Shown here piece after piece: positions 35,615 through 49,057 of a DNA stretch of 64,000 nucleotides (position 1 is the first letter of the stretch; the number at the start of each line of letters is the position of its first letter). The stretch comes from Ailurus styani (lineage: Eukaryota > Chordata > Mammalia > Carnivora > Ailuridae), in NCBI GenBank assembly GCA_002007465.1, contig LNAC01000335.1:1510026-1574025 (forward strand), in the 5' to 3' direction. The translations under genes and the position numbers were made by a program. The notes under the pieces were generated by a model. That model was given only the letters and a program-made list of their open reading frames with translations, was not told the DNA's origin and searched no databases.

Positions 35615-35800
35615 AAGTTCATGTCCATTGTGTGACCTTCGGTGATTTGCTTATTCTCTCTGTGTCTCAGTTTATGCGTCTCTAAAAAATATAAGTAATA
35701 GTAGTAACATACCTCATAGAGCTGATGGAAAATTGCATTAATTAATGTATATAAATATTGCCTGGAACATAGCAAATCCTGAGTAAAATTTAGCCATTAT
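35615..35800 (+). repeat. MIR SINE, sense
   Basis: TGTGTGACCTTCGGTGATTTGC, CTCTGTGTCTCAGTTTATGCGTC, CATACCTCATAGAGCTGATGG and TGCCTGGAACATAGCAAATCC follow the MIR consensus in order. Confidence 0.9.
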
Positions 35801-36644
35801 TATTGCTGCTGTAGACTTTAAGTATAAAATCAGAAATGTGACTTTAGTCCATGATCCTGGGTAGAATATGAGATAAGCAATATTTTAAGGAAAAACATTT
35901 GTACTGGGTATTTCCATTATCCAAAATATTATCACTATAATGGAAGATTAAGATAATATTACATAATGAGGGTATTAAAAACAAGACTATGTTACAGGAT
36001 CAGAGACTTGTACAGTACATTGGAAACTTTTGGCTTTCTGTAATATCGTATCTCTAAACAATAAAGTTCCTTAGGTTTAGCTCTTTGGATGAACTTGTCA
36101 TTAACAATTTTAATCTTTAACGTCTTTCAATTTTATATATTTTTCTGTTAGTCAAGAAGGATTCTCCAGATCAAGATAACATGCCCCTGAAACTGACGCT
36201 ACCTGTTATCTGGCTGTTTTTTTTCTGAAGTCTTCTAGGATACATAGTACCTGGCCATCAATACAGATGGTTCAACCTTTATGATTGTTAAATGAGTGTT
36301 AGTCTCCAAGCCAAACATATTTCCATATACTTTGGGATTCAGACTTTAATTAAAATGGATATGAAGACACTGACATGAATCCTTAGAGAGGGAGCATTAT
36401 GGCTTGATTCTGAGAGATTAGGTTTAATGCTCTCTCTTCAATTTGTTCCTGTTCCCTGTTCTTCAATTATTCCAGCAATGACTTGTTCAAACCCCTCCAT
36501 GTCTCTGGAATTTATGTGCCAGATTTGTCTCCATAGTTTCCTTGTTGCCAGCTTGCCTCCTCCAATCCAGTTTATCCTACTGCCAGAATAATCTTTCTAA
36601 AGGTGGTCTTACTTTCCTGGGTAAAACTTCCATGTGTTTTCTTA
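35801..36644. other. Intron 1 unique sequence
   Basis: AT-rich sequence without a recognised gene or repeat, between a MIR and a microsatellite. Confidence 0.5.

Positions 36645-36722
<78 letters not shown>
36645..36722. repeat. Compound (CT)n(CA)n microsatellite
   Basis: About 24 CT units with one interruption are followed by about 15 CA units. It is likely polymorphic. The homopurine-homopyrimidine CT part can form triplex DNA. Confidence 0.97.
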
Positions 36723-36724
<2 letters not shown>

Positions 36725-37029
36725 TGAAAGGTCCCTTCTCTTCACTCACTTCCTTCATCTCCTCCTTTAACTGACCCTGAACTACAGACACCTCATTGGA
36801 CTGGCGTTCTCACAAGGGCTTTCACCACCACCCCCTCCACCATTTCCAGTTCTCTCTCCTCATGTCTTGTCTTCCTGTTGAATGTGTTTTTCTTCTGCAA
36901 TCATCTAGGCTCCTGGAGCCATGTCCAGGAAACACATGCTCACAATAAAAATAAAAACATCGAACACATAGAAGAAACAAAGCCCCATGAGGGAGAATCA
37001 GAAGAAATAAGAAAGTACACAATCAGATA

Positions 37030-37800
37030 AAAATAAATGTAGACATTGAGATCAATTTAGAATGTACAACTTGTTGTATATGTGTAAGGAAATAAAAGAT
37101 GGGGAGAATGGAGAGATACCAGATGATCAAAACAGTCAAGCAGAATTGAAAAAGAACAGTGTTGAAATGAAATTCTTTATCACTGGGGTAAAGAATTCAG
37201 TGGCTGCTGACATGGCAGATTAGACACAGGAGGAGAGAGATTTGCAAATTAGAAGACAGTTGTGGAGTAAATAATCAGCATGTTTCATAGGGAGAGAGGC
37301 AGGGATATGGAAACCAGGCCAAGGGGCAGGGAGAAGAGTGCAGCAAGATCTGTGTGTCAGATAGGAGTTCTGGAAGGAGGAGATGTGGAAAGAAGAAACA
37401 CATAAGAGGTCATCTATAGAAATTGCCCAGAATTGAAGAGTCACCAATCTTTAGATTCAGGAAGACCCTCAAATCCCTAGTAATAAAAGAAAAAGAAATT
37501 CCCACCCACAGCAACACTTTATGTTGGAACTGTTGAACATCAGAATAGAGAGAAGCTGGTAAGAGTGGCCTAAAATAGGAATAACAACCAAACAATAAAA
37601 GCAGAGACGTGAATAATTGCCAACCAAGAACTGTAGACTTGTTGCTTTATTGTTCAAGAACGAAGGTGAGATAAAGCCATGCATAGAAAGAAAAAAATCC
37701 AAAAGTATGAAAGACCAACAAACCTTCACTGAAGAAATGTTGATGGATAAGTTTAGCAAGAAAGAAATGATTACAGAGGACAATATGAGAGGTAAGAATC
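37030..37800 (+). mobile_element. L1 ORF1/HAL1-like relic, sense
   Basis: AGATTCAGGAAGACCCTCAA, AAGAAATTCCCACCCACAGC, CCAACCAAGAACTGTAGAC, TTCAAGAACGAAGGTGAGAT and CAACAAACCTTCACTGAAG follow the order of L1-type ORF1 DNA from the RNA-binding domain to the C-terminal domain. Several frameshifts are present. No ORF2 follows, which fits HAL1 (an ORF1-only L1 relative) or a truncated L1. Confidence 0.5.
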
Positions 37801-39715
37801 TAGTAGCTAGTGTGCAAATCCGATCACACATTTGGGCAGCAATACAACAGTGTGTACAACATCAATGTGCAGTTGGAATGGAAAGAAAGAAGACAAGATA
37901 AATCTACACGAGCAATGGAAAGGAGGGATAAGACAAAACTTTTTATGATCTTGCATTATTTTGTGGAGGGAATTAAAATCTGTTTGATTATAGGCCTTGT
38001 TAAATTATAAACCAGAATGCAGTATAGAGTTTTAAGTAGGCCCACAGGAAGAATAGTAATAAGAAGTATACATTCCAAACCCATAGAATAAAAAAAAAAA
38101 ATGGACTAGGTCGGGGACGGATTTCAGACTATTCAAAAGAAAGCAAGAAGAGAAGGGAAGAAAAAAAAAAGCTTTGGATAAAATAGACAAATAAGTACAT
38201 AAAATGAAATGATAGGGATAGAGAGACTTGAAGAAATTATTTCCACCTTTTATTTTTATGGGTATAGATCGTATTGGATAATATTATTCCAGCTTTCAAC
38301 TATATATAGAATATTGACATTTTTACTTGACCAAAACAGTTTCAAAAATTTCAAAGAAATATCGACATAAAAATAAAAGAACATTTCCTAAAACTGAAAA
38401 GGAATAATGGGTTTTGATTACAGAAGCTCGTGTTGTGCTGAGTTAAATAAATGGAACCCAATAATGGAAACTGTCGAATGAGAATTGTGGAAGTGGAAAA
38501 CACGGTCCCAGTTTTGGTTGCCGAAGATGATGATGTAAGTTGATTTGCTATGATGAAATGAGGGCTTGTTTGACTTCATCGGAGCAGTAAGATCAGAAGC
38601 AAAAGGAAAAGCAGAAATAAATACAAGTTATGAGGGAAAATAACTTTTCATTAGGAATTTACAGGCATGAGTGGGGAGAATGACAAGGGAGAGTAAACTC
38701 TTGCTAATATTCTTTGGGAAATAAGTAAAATTTCGCTCGAGGCCTTGTTCAAAAATTGAGAGTAAGCGTTGTGTTAAAAATAGAAGGATAATCAGCAGAA
38801 AATGAATTAAATGTGATATTTTGCATGCTGTTCAACATCGTGAAATTTTTTCCTCTTTAGGAAATGTCATGTTTTCTGTTTCATATTTTAATATGATTGT
38901 ATGTTTATTCATTCATTTGTCTCTTATCTGATACTGAGAGTATTCTTGATTAAATAAAGAAAATGTGTTTATACTTGAAAGTGGGTGAATGGGATCATTT
39001 AAGTGTGTGGGGTTTTTCACCTAATCTCCTTTTCTGACGGACTGCTGTTCAGGTTACAGTGATAATTCTAAGTATGGCAGTTGTCACCATGGGTGGATTT
39101 GGGTGGCACAATTTAATTCATGCTCATAATACTTTACTTGTATACTGAAGACATTATTAAGTTTCCACAATTATTGCTGGTAAATCATTGAGACATTTTT
39201 CTATGGGTGTCTGAAATCTCGAGCTATTTCTCATATTTTAAAACAGAACAAAACATTGGATTTTATCATGCATTTTTCTGTTAAAATCTGGAGTTCCCTG
39301 AGGTTAGCAGATTTGTATCTTTCATAAACTAATTTTAAGTTCTGTAGTCTTGTATAATGGCTAGATGGTGTAGATATAGATTCAGGTTTATAAAAGAAAA
39401 GGCAAAAAAAAAAGGCACTATCTATACATGGTATATTTCAACACATGCTGTGAATTTTAAATCTCTACTTGCTGCTGAACATTTCAACATTTCCCCTTCT
39501 TTATGACACGAGTGCTGTATCTCAGCAGGGCTCAGAAGGTTAGTAGAGGAGTAAAAAAATCCCACCCACTTCGGGTGAATTTTTAAAAGAAATGTTTAGT
39601 TGCATCTTTGAAAATAACACCAAATAGATATATTGTCTTTGTAAATGTGTCTAATGAGATATTGGAAAACGTGGTGCTTTATTCAATGGTAGTCTAAGTT
39701 TGTATTTACTTGATA
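37801..39715. other. Intron 1, AT-rich unique sequence
   Basis: The first few hundred bases may be the 3' end of the ORF1-like relic. Beyond that I recognise nothing. Confidence 0.45.
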
Positions 39716-39720
39716 TACGT

Positions 39721-39765
39721 GCGCACACATGCACACACACATACACGCGCGCGCGCGCGCGCGCT
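39721..39765. repeat. (CA)n(CG)n alternating tract with a 19-base pure CG run
   Basis: GCACACACACATACA passes into an uninterrupted CGCG run at 39746-39764. Pure CG repeats of this length are uncommon in mammals because methylated CpG decays. Confidence 0.95.
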
Positions 39766-39766
39766 T

Positions 39767-40336
39767 CCTAAAAATGATTGGATTTTCCACTTGTGTAACA
39801 GCAGTGGCCTTTAGTTTTGAATAAACATGAACCATTAAACAAAATGATTGTTTTATGGAAATTTTTTGGGCAGAGACCCAAGTTTTCAGCAAACGGTTAC
39901 TATTTAAATTTAAATAATTTTTAGGTAAACATTACATTAAACAGCAATGCTGCTCTATACTAGGACCTCAGTGGGTTATACCAGAAAACCCTTAACTGTG
40001 AGTGGATTGTACTGAAACTTTAAGAATCATCTAAATTCCATAATATGTCAAATTCCATCATATAAAATCCTTCCTTTCCCCCCCCCCATGTATTTTGTGC
40101 ACCTTCTTGGAACTCTATGAAGAAATTCCTGCCTGTGTTTACCCGCCTCCAACAAAATGGGGGAAAATGGTATTTTGTGGAAAGGTTGTGTACAAATACT
40201 TGTGCTTGGACTGGATTGATTGTACTTGCTGCCAGAAACTGCAGACCTGTTTTGAACAACTGTCCCTTGTTGACTGTCTCAGAGGAAAGAAGGGAAGGAG
40301 GGAGGGAGGCAGGCGAGAGAACAAAAGGCAAGTGGA
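39767..40336. other. Intron 1 unique sequence
   Basis: No gene or named repeat is recognised. The 103-126-codon frames near 40020-40497 overlap on both strands or run into the SINE. Confidence 0.5.
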
Positions 40337-40516
40337 GGGCGCCTGGGTGGCTCGGTGGGTTAAAGCCCCTGCCTTCGGCTCAGGTCATGATCTCAGGGTC
40401 CTGGGATCCAGGCCCGCATCGGGCTCCCTGCTCAGCGGGGAGCCTGCTTCCTCCTCTCTCTCTGCCTACTTGTAATCTCTCTCTGTCAAATAAATAAATA
40501 AAATCTTAAAAAAAAA
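40337..40516 (+). repeat. CAN-SINE, sense (young), perfect duplication
   Basis: GGGCGCCTGGGTGGCTCGGT, GCCTTCGGCTCAGGTCATGA, GAGCCTGCTTCCTCCTCTCT and AAATAAATAAATAAAATCTT. AAAAGGCAAGTGGA occurs exactly before (40323) and after (40517). Confidence 0.97.
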
Positions 40517-41191
40517 AAAAGGCAAGTGGATCCAAATTACAGGAAAAAAGCTTGTGACCAGACTTTCATCTGCAGTCACACACGTTTTTGAATCTCCCAG
40601 TTGATTATTTAAAGCAAAAAATACGTATTTCTTGGCAATGGCATGTATTCTGTTTCTCATTCTCATAAAGCAATGAGTCTTTAGCTTGGGAATATGTTAG
40701 TTATTTTCTTTTCATTGTTTTAAATTCTTTCTAATGAAAATGCCCAAATACTAAATATTCTTTCCAAGACACTATAAAAAGTTCTCATATCACCTAAGTC
40801 TTGTCCGAAAAGTTCAACTGTTGGTTATAATATTAATGGATCAAATAGGATAGGATGTTGTTGGGTTTTTTTGGTTAAAATTTGTCAGTCCTTAAAGTCA
40901 CATGACTTTCAGGAGAAAGATTCCTTAAAATATAAATGAACATTTAAATCCTTTCATGTTTCATTGTAAATTTTTAAAAGCTTTGTCCTGTCATTTCGAT
41001 TGTCTTGCCATCAGATAGTAGAGAGGGAATGAAATAACTTTGTTTCCAAATTTTTTATGGCGAAAATTGAGAAACTTAAAAAATTTGTCCAAAAGTTTCA
41101 AAATAAATTATTTATTCCCCCAAGAAATATTTATTAGCTGTTGATCCATGAAGCAGCTTATGGAGGAGGACCATTTATAGAATGAAGCTAC

Positions 41192-41390
41192 ATGGGCGCC
41201 TGGGTGGCTCAGTGGGTTAAGCCTCTGCCTTCGGCTCAGGTCATGATCTCAGGGTCCTGGGATCAAGGCCTGCATCGGGCTCCCTGCTCGGCAGGGAGCC
41301 TGCTTCCTCCTCTCTCTCTGCCTGCCTCTCTACCTACTTGTGATCCCTCTCTAGCTGTCAAATACATAAATAAAATCTTTTAAAAAAAAT
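41192..41390 (+). repeat. CAN-SINE, sense (young)
   Basis: GGGCGCCTGGGTGGCTCAGT, TGCCTGCCTCTCTACCTACT and AAATACATAAATAAAATCTTTT. The duplication AATGAAGCTAC occurs at 41181 and 41391. Confidence 0.97.
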
Positions 41391-41401
41391 AATGAAGCTA
41401 C

Positions 41402-42536
41402 GTGATTTTATGAGAATTACAATATTTTGTTAATGCGTGTGAACAATGTTTGAACAGAAAAATTAAGAACAGGCACACTCCATTGCTCTGCGGCCGTTTG
41501 AACAATGTGAGTACAGTCTGTGGGATATTAGACTCTGCCCCTCGATTTACGGGTCAGCAGGGCAGTTCTCCAGTTAAGGAACTATGGCTGGCTAAAATCT
41601 TTTTAAACTCAATGTTTAGGGCGACATCAATACTGACATGAGTCAACAACGGACTTTCTCAAGCGCGGCCCCGAGGAGGAGCAGGGGAGGGTTTCGGAGT
41701 TTTGCAGTCGTGTCTTTTTCCCGGCTGACTCGCCACTCCTGGTTTAAACACTACGCGCAGAAGGCAACACGGGTGCCGTGGCTGCTCACGTGAGAACAGG
41801 CGGCCCCACTGAGCTGCTCCGCCTGGAAATGAAGACCGCACCCCTTTCCGATCAGGATGAATTTGGCTGTTGCCATGGTGTAAGCTCAGTACATGTCGAG
41901 ATGAAATATAACTTAGATATGGAGATTTAAGAAAGTTGTTCTCCAACTTGTGGCCCAATTTAATTCAGCACACATTTATCAGATGTCTACCATGTGCCAG
42001 GCAGAGCCCTAGAAGCTGAGGAAATAAAGATAAATATTGGTCCTTTACAAAACCTGCACATCTTCTACGAGAAGCAGGATGATTCGTTAAAAATGGCACG
42101 AGTTGTAATGCTGAAACCGTAGGCACCACTGGGTACTGTGCCTTTTGCTGAATATAAGTTTTTGGGGGACCTTAGTGGATGATAATTGGGATCATTAAAA
42201 TTTTGCCTTTCAAACGGGTGCAAATCCTTGTCTCCTTAGGGTGTGGAAGGAGGGCAAAGTGAGAAAACTGGAACAGTTCTCCACAAGGACTATGATTCCT
42301 CTGAGGTTTGGAAGTCACACAGTTTTGCATAATTTTAAAGCCAGGAAGAAATAGACTTGAATTTTTTGGCCGAGCACTAGAGCAAAATTTCACAAAGAGG
42401 CTTCTTGACATAGAACTGGAGTAAAATCAATGTAAAGATTAAGTGTTCATGTCTTTTCTCAGGGAAGTTATTTGAATCACAGCCTTTATTCTTAAGTAAA
42501 TTCTCAGTTGTTGATAAAAAGAAAGCTTTTGCTATT
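41402..42536. other. Intron 1 sequence with a possible L2-like fragment
   Basis: AGCACACATTTATCAGATGT, TACCATGTGCCAGGCAGAGC and CCTAGAAGCTGAGGAAATAA (about 41968-42026) resemble a widespread L2/MIR-age repeat ('TACTATGTGCCAGGCACTG'). The rest shows nothing recognised. Confidence 0.45.
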
Positions 42537-45500
42537 TAGTAGGCATTATTTTTAGAGCAGTTTTAGGTTCTCAGCAAAATTACACAAAGTATAGGGATTT
42601 CCCATATTCCCCCTTTCCCTCCACATGCCCGGCCTCCCTGCTATCAGCAGTCACTCTCAGAGGGCGTCCTTTATTCAAACTGATGAACCCATTATCACGC
42701 AGAGCTCATGATTTATGTGAAGGGTCACGCTGGGTGTTGTAGATTCTGTGGGATTTGCCAAATGTATAAAGATGACATCCACCATGACAGTGTCCTATAG
42801 GGTAGCTTCACTGCCCTAAAAATCCCCTCTGCTCCACTCCACCTATTCATTCCTGTCTACCTCTTAAAACACTGACAGCTACTGATCTTTTTACTTTCTC
42901 TATAATTTCGCTATTTCCAAAATGTCATATAGCTGGAATCAAACAGTGTGTAGCCTCTTCAAATTGGCTTCTTTCACTTAGTAATATGCATTTAAGGTTC
43001 CTTCATGTTTTTTCATGGCTTGATAGCTCATTTCTTTTTAGTGCTGAAAAGATTCCATTGTCTGGTTGTGCCACTATTTCTTTAGCCACTCACCACCTAA
43101 AGGACACTTGGTTTAATTTCAGGTTTTGGCAATTAACAAGTAAAGCTTCTAGAAACAGTGTGTGCGTGCTTCTGGGTGGACATAAGTTTTCAACTCCTTT
43201 GGGTCAATACCAAGGTGTGCAATGGTTGGAATGCATGGCAGGAGTATATTTAGTTTTCTAGGAACCTGCCAAATTATCTTCCAAAAAGACTGTACCATTT
43301 TGCATCCCCATCAGCAACGAATGAGAGTCCCTGTTGCCCTCCGTCCTTGCCAGCATTTTATGTTGGCACTGGTCCAGGTGTTGGCCATGCTAATAGGTGT
43401 GTGGTGGTATCTCATGGTTTTAATTTCTATTTCCCTGACAGATGATGTTGGGTCTCTTGTCATCTGCTTATTTGGCATCTGCATGTCTTCTTTGTTGAGG
43501 TGCCTGAAAGTCTTTGGACCAATTTTTTTTTTAAGATTTTATTTATTTATTTGACACAGAGAGAGAGAGAGAGATCAGATCACAAGTAGGCAGAGAGGCA
43601 GACAGAGAGAGAGGAGGAAGCAGGCTCCCTGCTGAGCAGAGAGCCTGATGCAGGCCTCGATCTCAGGACCCTGAGATCATGACCTGAGCCGAAAGCTGAG
43701 GATTTAACCCACTGAGCCACCCAGGCGCCCATCTTTGGACCAATTTTTAAATGGAGTTTTTTCTTTTTTTTAATTGTTGAGTTTAAGAGTTCTTTTTATA
43801 TTTTGGAGAACAGTTCTTTGTCAGATGTATCTTTTGCAAATATTTTCTCCCGGTCCGTGACTTGTCTTTTCATTTTCTTAACAGTGCCTTTCGCAGAGAA
43901 GAAAATTTTTACTTTCATGAAGACCAGCTTGTTAATTCTTTCTGTCATAGATCATGCCTTTGGTGTTGTATCTAAAAAGTCATTGCCAAACACAGGTCAT
44001 CTGGATTTTCTCCTGTGCCATCTTTTGGGAGTTTTATCATTTTGTACTTTATAGTTAGATCTGTGATGTATTTGATTAATTTTTATGAAAGGTGAAAATT
44101 CTGTGTCTAGACTCATGACCTTGCATGTGGATGTCCACTTGTTGCCACACCATTTGTTAGACTGTCTTTGCTCCATTGTATTGCTTTTGCTCCTTTGTCA
44201 AAGATCGGTCGACTATATTGTGTGGGCCCACTTCTGGGCTTTATTCTGTTCCATGGATCTATTTGTCAGTTCTTTTGCCAATAACCCATTGTCTTGACAG
44301 CCATAGCTCTGTAGTTAAGTCGTGAAGCTAGGTGGTGTCAGCTCTCCAACTTTAATATTCTGTTGGCTATTCTGGGTAGTGTTTCTCTCCATATAAACTT
44401 TAGAATCGGTTTGTTGATATCCACAAAATAACTTGCAGGGATTTTGATTGAGAGTGCCTTGAATTATAGGCCAAATTGGAAGAACTGACATCTTGGAAGT
44501 TTTGAATCTTCCTACCCTTGAATGTGGACTATCTCTCCATTTATTTAGGTCTTTGATTTGATGCATCAGTGTTTTGTAGATCTCCTCATCAAGACTGTGT
44601 ACATATTTTGTTAAATGTATGCCCAAGTAGTTCATGTTTTTGGATGCTCATGTAAAAAAGGGTGTTGTGTTTTTAATTTCAAAGTCAACCTGTTCATCAC
44701 TGGTATATAAGAAAGCATTTGACTTTTGTATGTTAACCTTATAACCTGTGGGCTTGCTATAATCACTTGTTAGTTCCAGGCTTTTGTTTTGTTTTTGTTT
44801 TTAGTCAACTCTTTTAGATTTTATGCATAGATGATCATGTCATTTGTGAACAAAGATTTCTTCCTTCCCAATCTGTATCCCTTTTATTTCTTCTTTCTGT
44901 CTAATTGCATGAATTAAGACTTCTAGTAGGATGTTGAAAAGGGATGGGGAGAGGGAACAACCTTGTCTTGTTCCTTAGTAGGAAAGCTTCAAGTTTCTTT
45001 TGGGTAGATATTCTTTTTCAAGATGTGAAAGTTCCCTCTATTCCTAGTTTAAGAGTTTTTACAACAAATAGGTGTTGGATTTTGTCAAATACTTTTTTTC
45101 TGCATCTATTTATATGATTGTGTGATTTTTCTTCTTTAGCTTATTGATGTGGTAGATTACGTTAATTGCTTTTTGAATGTTGAATCAACCTTGCATACCT
45201 GGGATAAATTACACCTGTTCGTGGTGTGTAATTCTCTTTATACATTTGCTAATGTTTTACAATTATACAATTTGCTAATATTTTGTTGAGGATTTTGCTT
45301 CTATGTGTATGAGAGATATTGGCCTATAGGTTTCTTTTCTCGTAATATCTATGACTGGTTTTAGTATTAGGGTAATTCAGTTATCATAAAATGAATTAGA
45401 GAGTATTCCCTCTGCTTCTAGCTTCTGAAAGCATTTGTAGAGAATTGGTATCACTTCTTCCTTAAATATTTGGTAGAATTTACCACTGAAGCCATCTGGA

Positions 45501-45890
45501 CATGGTGCTCTCTGTTTTGGAAACTTATTAATTATAGATTCAAATTCTTTAACAGATATAGGCCTAGGAAGGATTGTCTTCCTTCTTGTGTGAATTTGGC
45601 AGATTGTATCCTTTAGGGATTAGTCCATATCATCTAGATTATCAAACTTGTGGGCACAGAGTTGTCCATATTATTTATTATCTGTTAATGGCTGCAGGAT
45701 CTGTAGTGATGTTCTTTCTTTCTTTTCTCATGTTAGTAATTTGCAATGTCTCTCTCTCTCTCTTTTTTTTTAAGCTACCCCAGTGAGAATCTTTTACTGA
45801 CCTTCTCAAAGAGCCAGCTTTTGATTTTGTCCATTGATTTATTATTTTCAATTTTATTGATTGGTACTTTAACAAGAAGACTTTTTCAAA
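42537..45890 (-). mobile_element. Second long L1M element, antisense, nearly 3.4 kb
   Basis: Order on the + strand is reversed 3' UTR (GCAGTTTTAGGTTCTCAGCA, GTGTCCTATAGGGTAGCTTC), the ORF2 tail (from 43000), reverse transcriptase (44900-45500), and up to the region before it (AGCCAGCTTTTGATTTTGTC at 45811). The - strand contains YLGIHLTKYVHSLDEEIYKT at 44580-44635, a standard post-RT segment of L1 ORF2. It is 5'-truncated within ORF2 and broken by stops. One young SINE interrupts it at 43528. Confidence 0.85.
43528..43731 (-). repeat. CAN-SINE, antisense (young), perfect 17-bp duplication
   Basis: TTAAGATTTTATTTATTTATTTG, AGTAGGCAGAGAGGCAGACA, GCAGGCCTCGATCTCAGGAC and CCACTGAGCCACCCAGGCGCCC. 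TCTTTGGACCAATTTTT occurs at 43511-43527 and again at 43732-43748, unchanged. Confidence 0.97.
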
Positions 45891-48800
45891 AGTGATTTTG
45901 TGCTTTTGAGTTGCAGATTTTCTGGAAGTTCAAAGCCAGATCTTTAGGCAGCAAGCTCTTTTTATTAACAGCTATTTGCCCAGTTACATCTTCTTTACCA
46001 TTTGGATTCAGCATTTGGAATATACTATTTTATAATTCAAAATTTTCTCAAAAATATGTAAGACATTTTACAAATGCTTTAATGTAAAAAAGGAAACACT
46101 AGTATGAATTCGCTCAGCTGGAGGGAACACTGAGGTATAATTTAATTATAGGGACAATAATTATTTCAAATTCATACTTAATAATAGTTGCAATTAATGA
46201 GTATTAATTTGCTATATCACACCACTAAAATTAATGGCAAATTGTTTTTGTAGTGTTACCATTCGACTGACAATAAAAAGTGAATCCTTCAGTGCTGAGG
46301 AATGATTTTACAGGCAACATCTAGATCTAGATCTATTCCTTAAATAGCTCTGGTTTAATACAGCGAACACAAACCAAACCTTTGAAATAATTCATGACAT
46401 AGGTCACGATAGGAAAGTAGGCCTAGAAGTAAAAATAAGAGTGCTTAACTTTGGACTGTGCTAATGGGTAGGAATGCATTCTCTGCATGGGTGACATAAA
46501 TAAATTAGCCAGGAACTTGGACTAATTTGGATGTGGACTAATTTGCCCTTTCTTACTTTGTTCTCACCGAGATGTGACTGTATTCTATTATTGGCATGCA
46601 CAACTTACTGGAACAGACAAGAAATCTGACATCACCTCTGCTTTCCTCCAGCTGAGTTCCTGACAGCCTGGGCTTTGAGGATCATGAAACTAAACAACTC
46701 AGACTCACAGCTGTTCAAACTCATAGGATGCCCAGTTGGTGCCAAGTTTAGACCTACATGGGGTAACTGCCAATCTGAGCACACAGCAGCACACATTTTC
46801 AGGGGCAGGTGACGGTGGGGTGGAGGAAGATGGGCTTGGAGAATTAGGCAAGGGGGACTAGAGTATCCTTCATGCCCTGCTTACAAACTTGGACTGTCCT
46901 GTAGATGCTAGGGGAGCATTACCTCCTCTACACTGTGTGTGCACCTGAGGGTTGGAGACTGGCCAGTGCCCCTGGACACTTGGCCAAGTTCAGCACCATG
47001 GTCCAAAGTACTGAAGACATGGATCGGGAATCCATATGGACTGGGATTCTGTAAACACACATCTCGGGAAGGGCGGGGAGGTGGCCCCAGATGTTCACGA
47101 AGGTCTCAGAGGCCTTGAGGGGCCACCAGGAATGGGGGAATACTGGAACAGCAGCCTAGCTCCGGGCCTCATTCCTCCTGATGGAGAAATATTCCCAGGT
47201 ATCTTCAGGTTCTTCTGAGTCCAGATGTTCTTGGCCAAGGGGCACCATGGTGTGGGTCTGGGCCTTGATTCGAGCTGTCCACATGGGAGGAGCAAGAAGG
47301 GCCAGAAGTCGAGGGGAATTTAGGTCACACTCTCTGTTCCATTCCAGGGACTGGAGTCCATTATGATATGCTGAAGGATGAAAAATGAGCAACAAACAAA
47401 CAAACATGAATTTTCTGTGTTGAGGAATTTTTAATCTCATCCAGAAGATAGTGCATCCTGAAAAGTTACCACTTACACATAATCGAGTATAAACTGAATT
47501 TGAAGTGCCGAAGAAACCAGAGCAAATGTATTACCGATGGGCTGTGGTTAACCAAGGGAGTCTGTCTGGAGCTGTTTTCTGTTTGTGGGGAGGGGTAGAT
47601 TTAAGTAGTTTTAGAAGGAGGTCAAGAGCCTAGAAAACCCTCAGATCAGTTCACTTAGATTGGGAGGACTAAGCCAGCTCTATTTTTCCCCAGCTGGGAG
47701 AAGTTCCAAATTTCTAAGATTTCACCTGGAAAAATATATGTAATTTTAAAAAACAGAAGCTGGAATACTGTTTTATAATCTCAGTCTAAGGTTGTTCTGT
47801 TCGTAAGACATACAATAGGATTTTGATTAAAATGGCATTGTAATAGGTGCACCTAGTGAGACAAGGTTTGAGTATTTCATAAATATGGATTTATTATATC
47901 AGGATGCACATAAGGATGTCCTCAGCACTCTGATCTGAGTCATACATAAATCATGAACAATTGTGGTGTGTTTGTTTTTTCTCTAAAACATATGACAATG
48001 GACCATCACTTTTCCTTTAGAATTCTTAAGCTTCTCTGAGAACCTCACTTTGAGTACATTTGAACCACTCAAGGAGGAGTGCATTTCAAAATTAAGATTA
48101 TTCCATAGAATCACTCTCATTAATACGAGTGGTTATTATGAAGGGAAATACAATTGCTTTAGCTTACTTAACTATAATATTCTCTATTTTCATATGTTAA
48201 TTCTCATAAGCTTATTATTTGTACTCAACTTGCTTTTCCCTCTAAGTGATAAATAGTGGTTCTTTAAAATTGTTTTGCCATCTCACTTGTTAAAAACCAT
48301 ACTTTGTGAATAATTCTTGTAGTGTTGAAACATTTCAGAAATCATTTTTTTGGATAGAACTAATATTTATCAGATTATTCATAGGAATGACATTCATTTA
48401 GTGGGATTCAAATATTTTGTAATGATGCCAAGAAAAAAGAAAATTAAAATGGGTCTTGACAATTTTTGCTTCAGGAATCTTAGTAGAAAACATAAACATT
48501 TCAGGTCGAAAACAATAGTTAATGGAGGTTTGGGATGACTCCTGAGGCTTCACCCTGCATGGATCGAATTTAGTTAGAAACACACTTAATGCCTGGAACA
48601 CACAGTCCAAACCCAGAGCCTCTCCTCTCCAGGTGCCTTACTCATGAGGATGTGACCACCTTGTATTTGACCACACATGTTCTTGACTTTTCCTACATTG
48701 GAGTAAATTGGATCACTGGCTTGGAAGCTGCTAAGTTAAGATTATAAAGAAAATTGTCATTTTAAAATAAATTTTATAAATTGTTCTCGCAAAGAAAGAT

Positions 48801-49057
48801 ATTCTTCCAAAGATGTTCTTCCAAAGAAAGACAGGACAAAAGCTACTACTACCAGTACTATTTCTTTTGTTGTTTTTTTAAAGACTAAGCTTCATATACC
48901 TCCTTTGAAGAAAGAATAAAAAATGACAATATGGTTTGGAACTTTGAACACTGCCTTTTACATCTCTAGATGGGGAAAATGTCCTTAGAGCATCTTTTGA
49001 AGGAACTTAGTAAGTGTTGACTTGTCTTGCCATAGTGAGAATAATAAAAGCAAATAC
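45891..49057. other. Intron 1 sequence without recognised elements
   Basis: About 3.2 kb of mostly AT-rich DNA, with a GC-richer patch at 46800-47350. Small overlapping frames there (60-94 codons on both strands) show no family resemblance. Confidence 0.5.

Noticed and set aside
46900..47440. Possible retropseudogene in a GC-richer patch of intron 1
   Set aside because: Frames of 60-94 codons occur on both strands, with no poly(A) tail, target duplication or recognisable protein.
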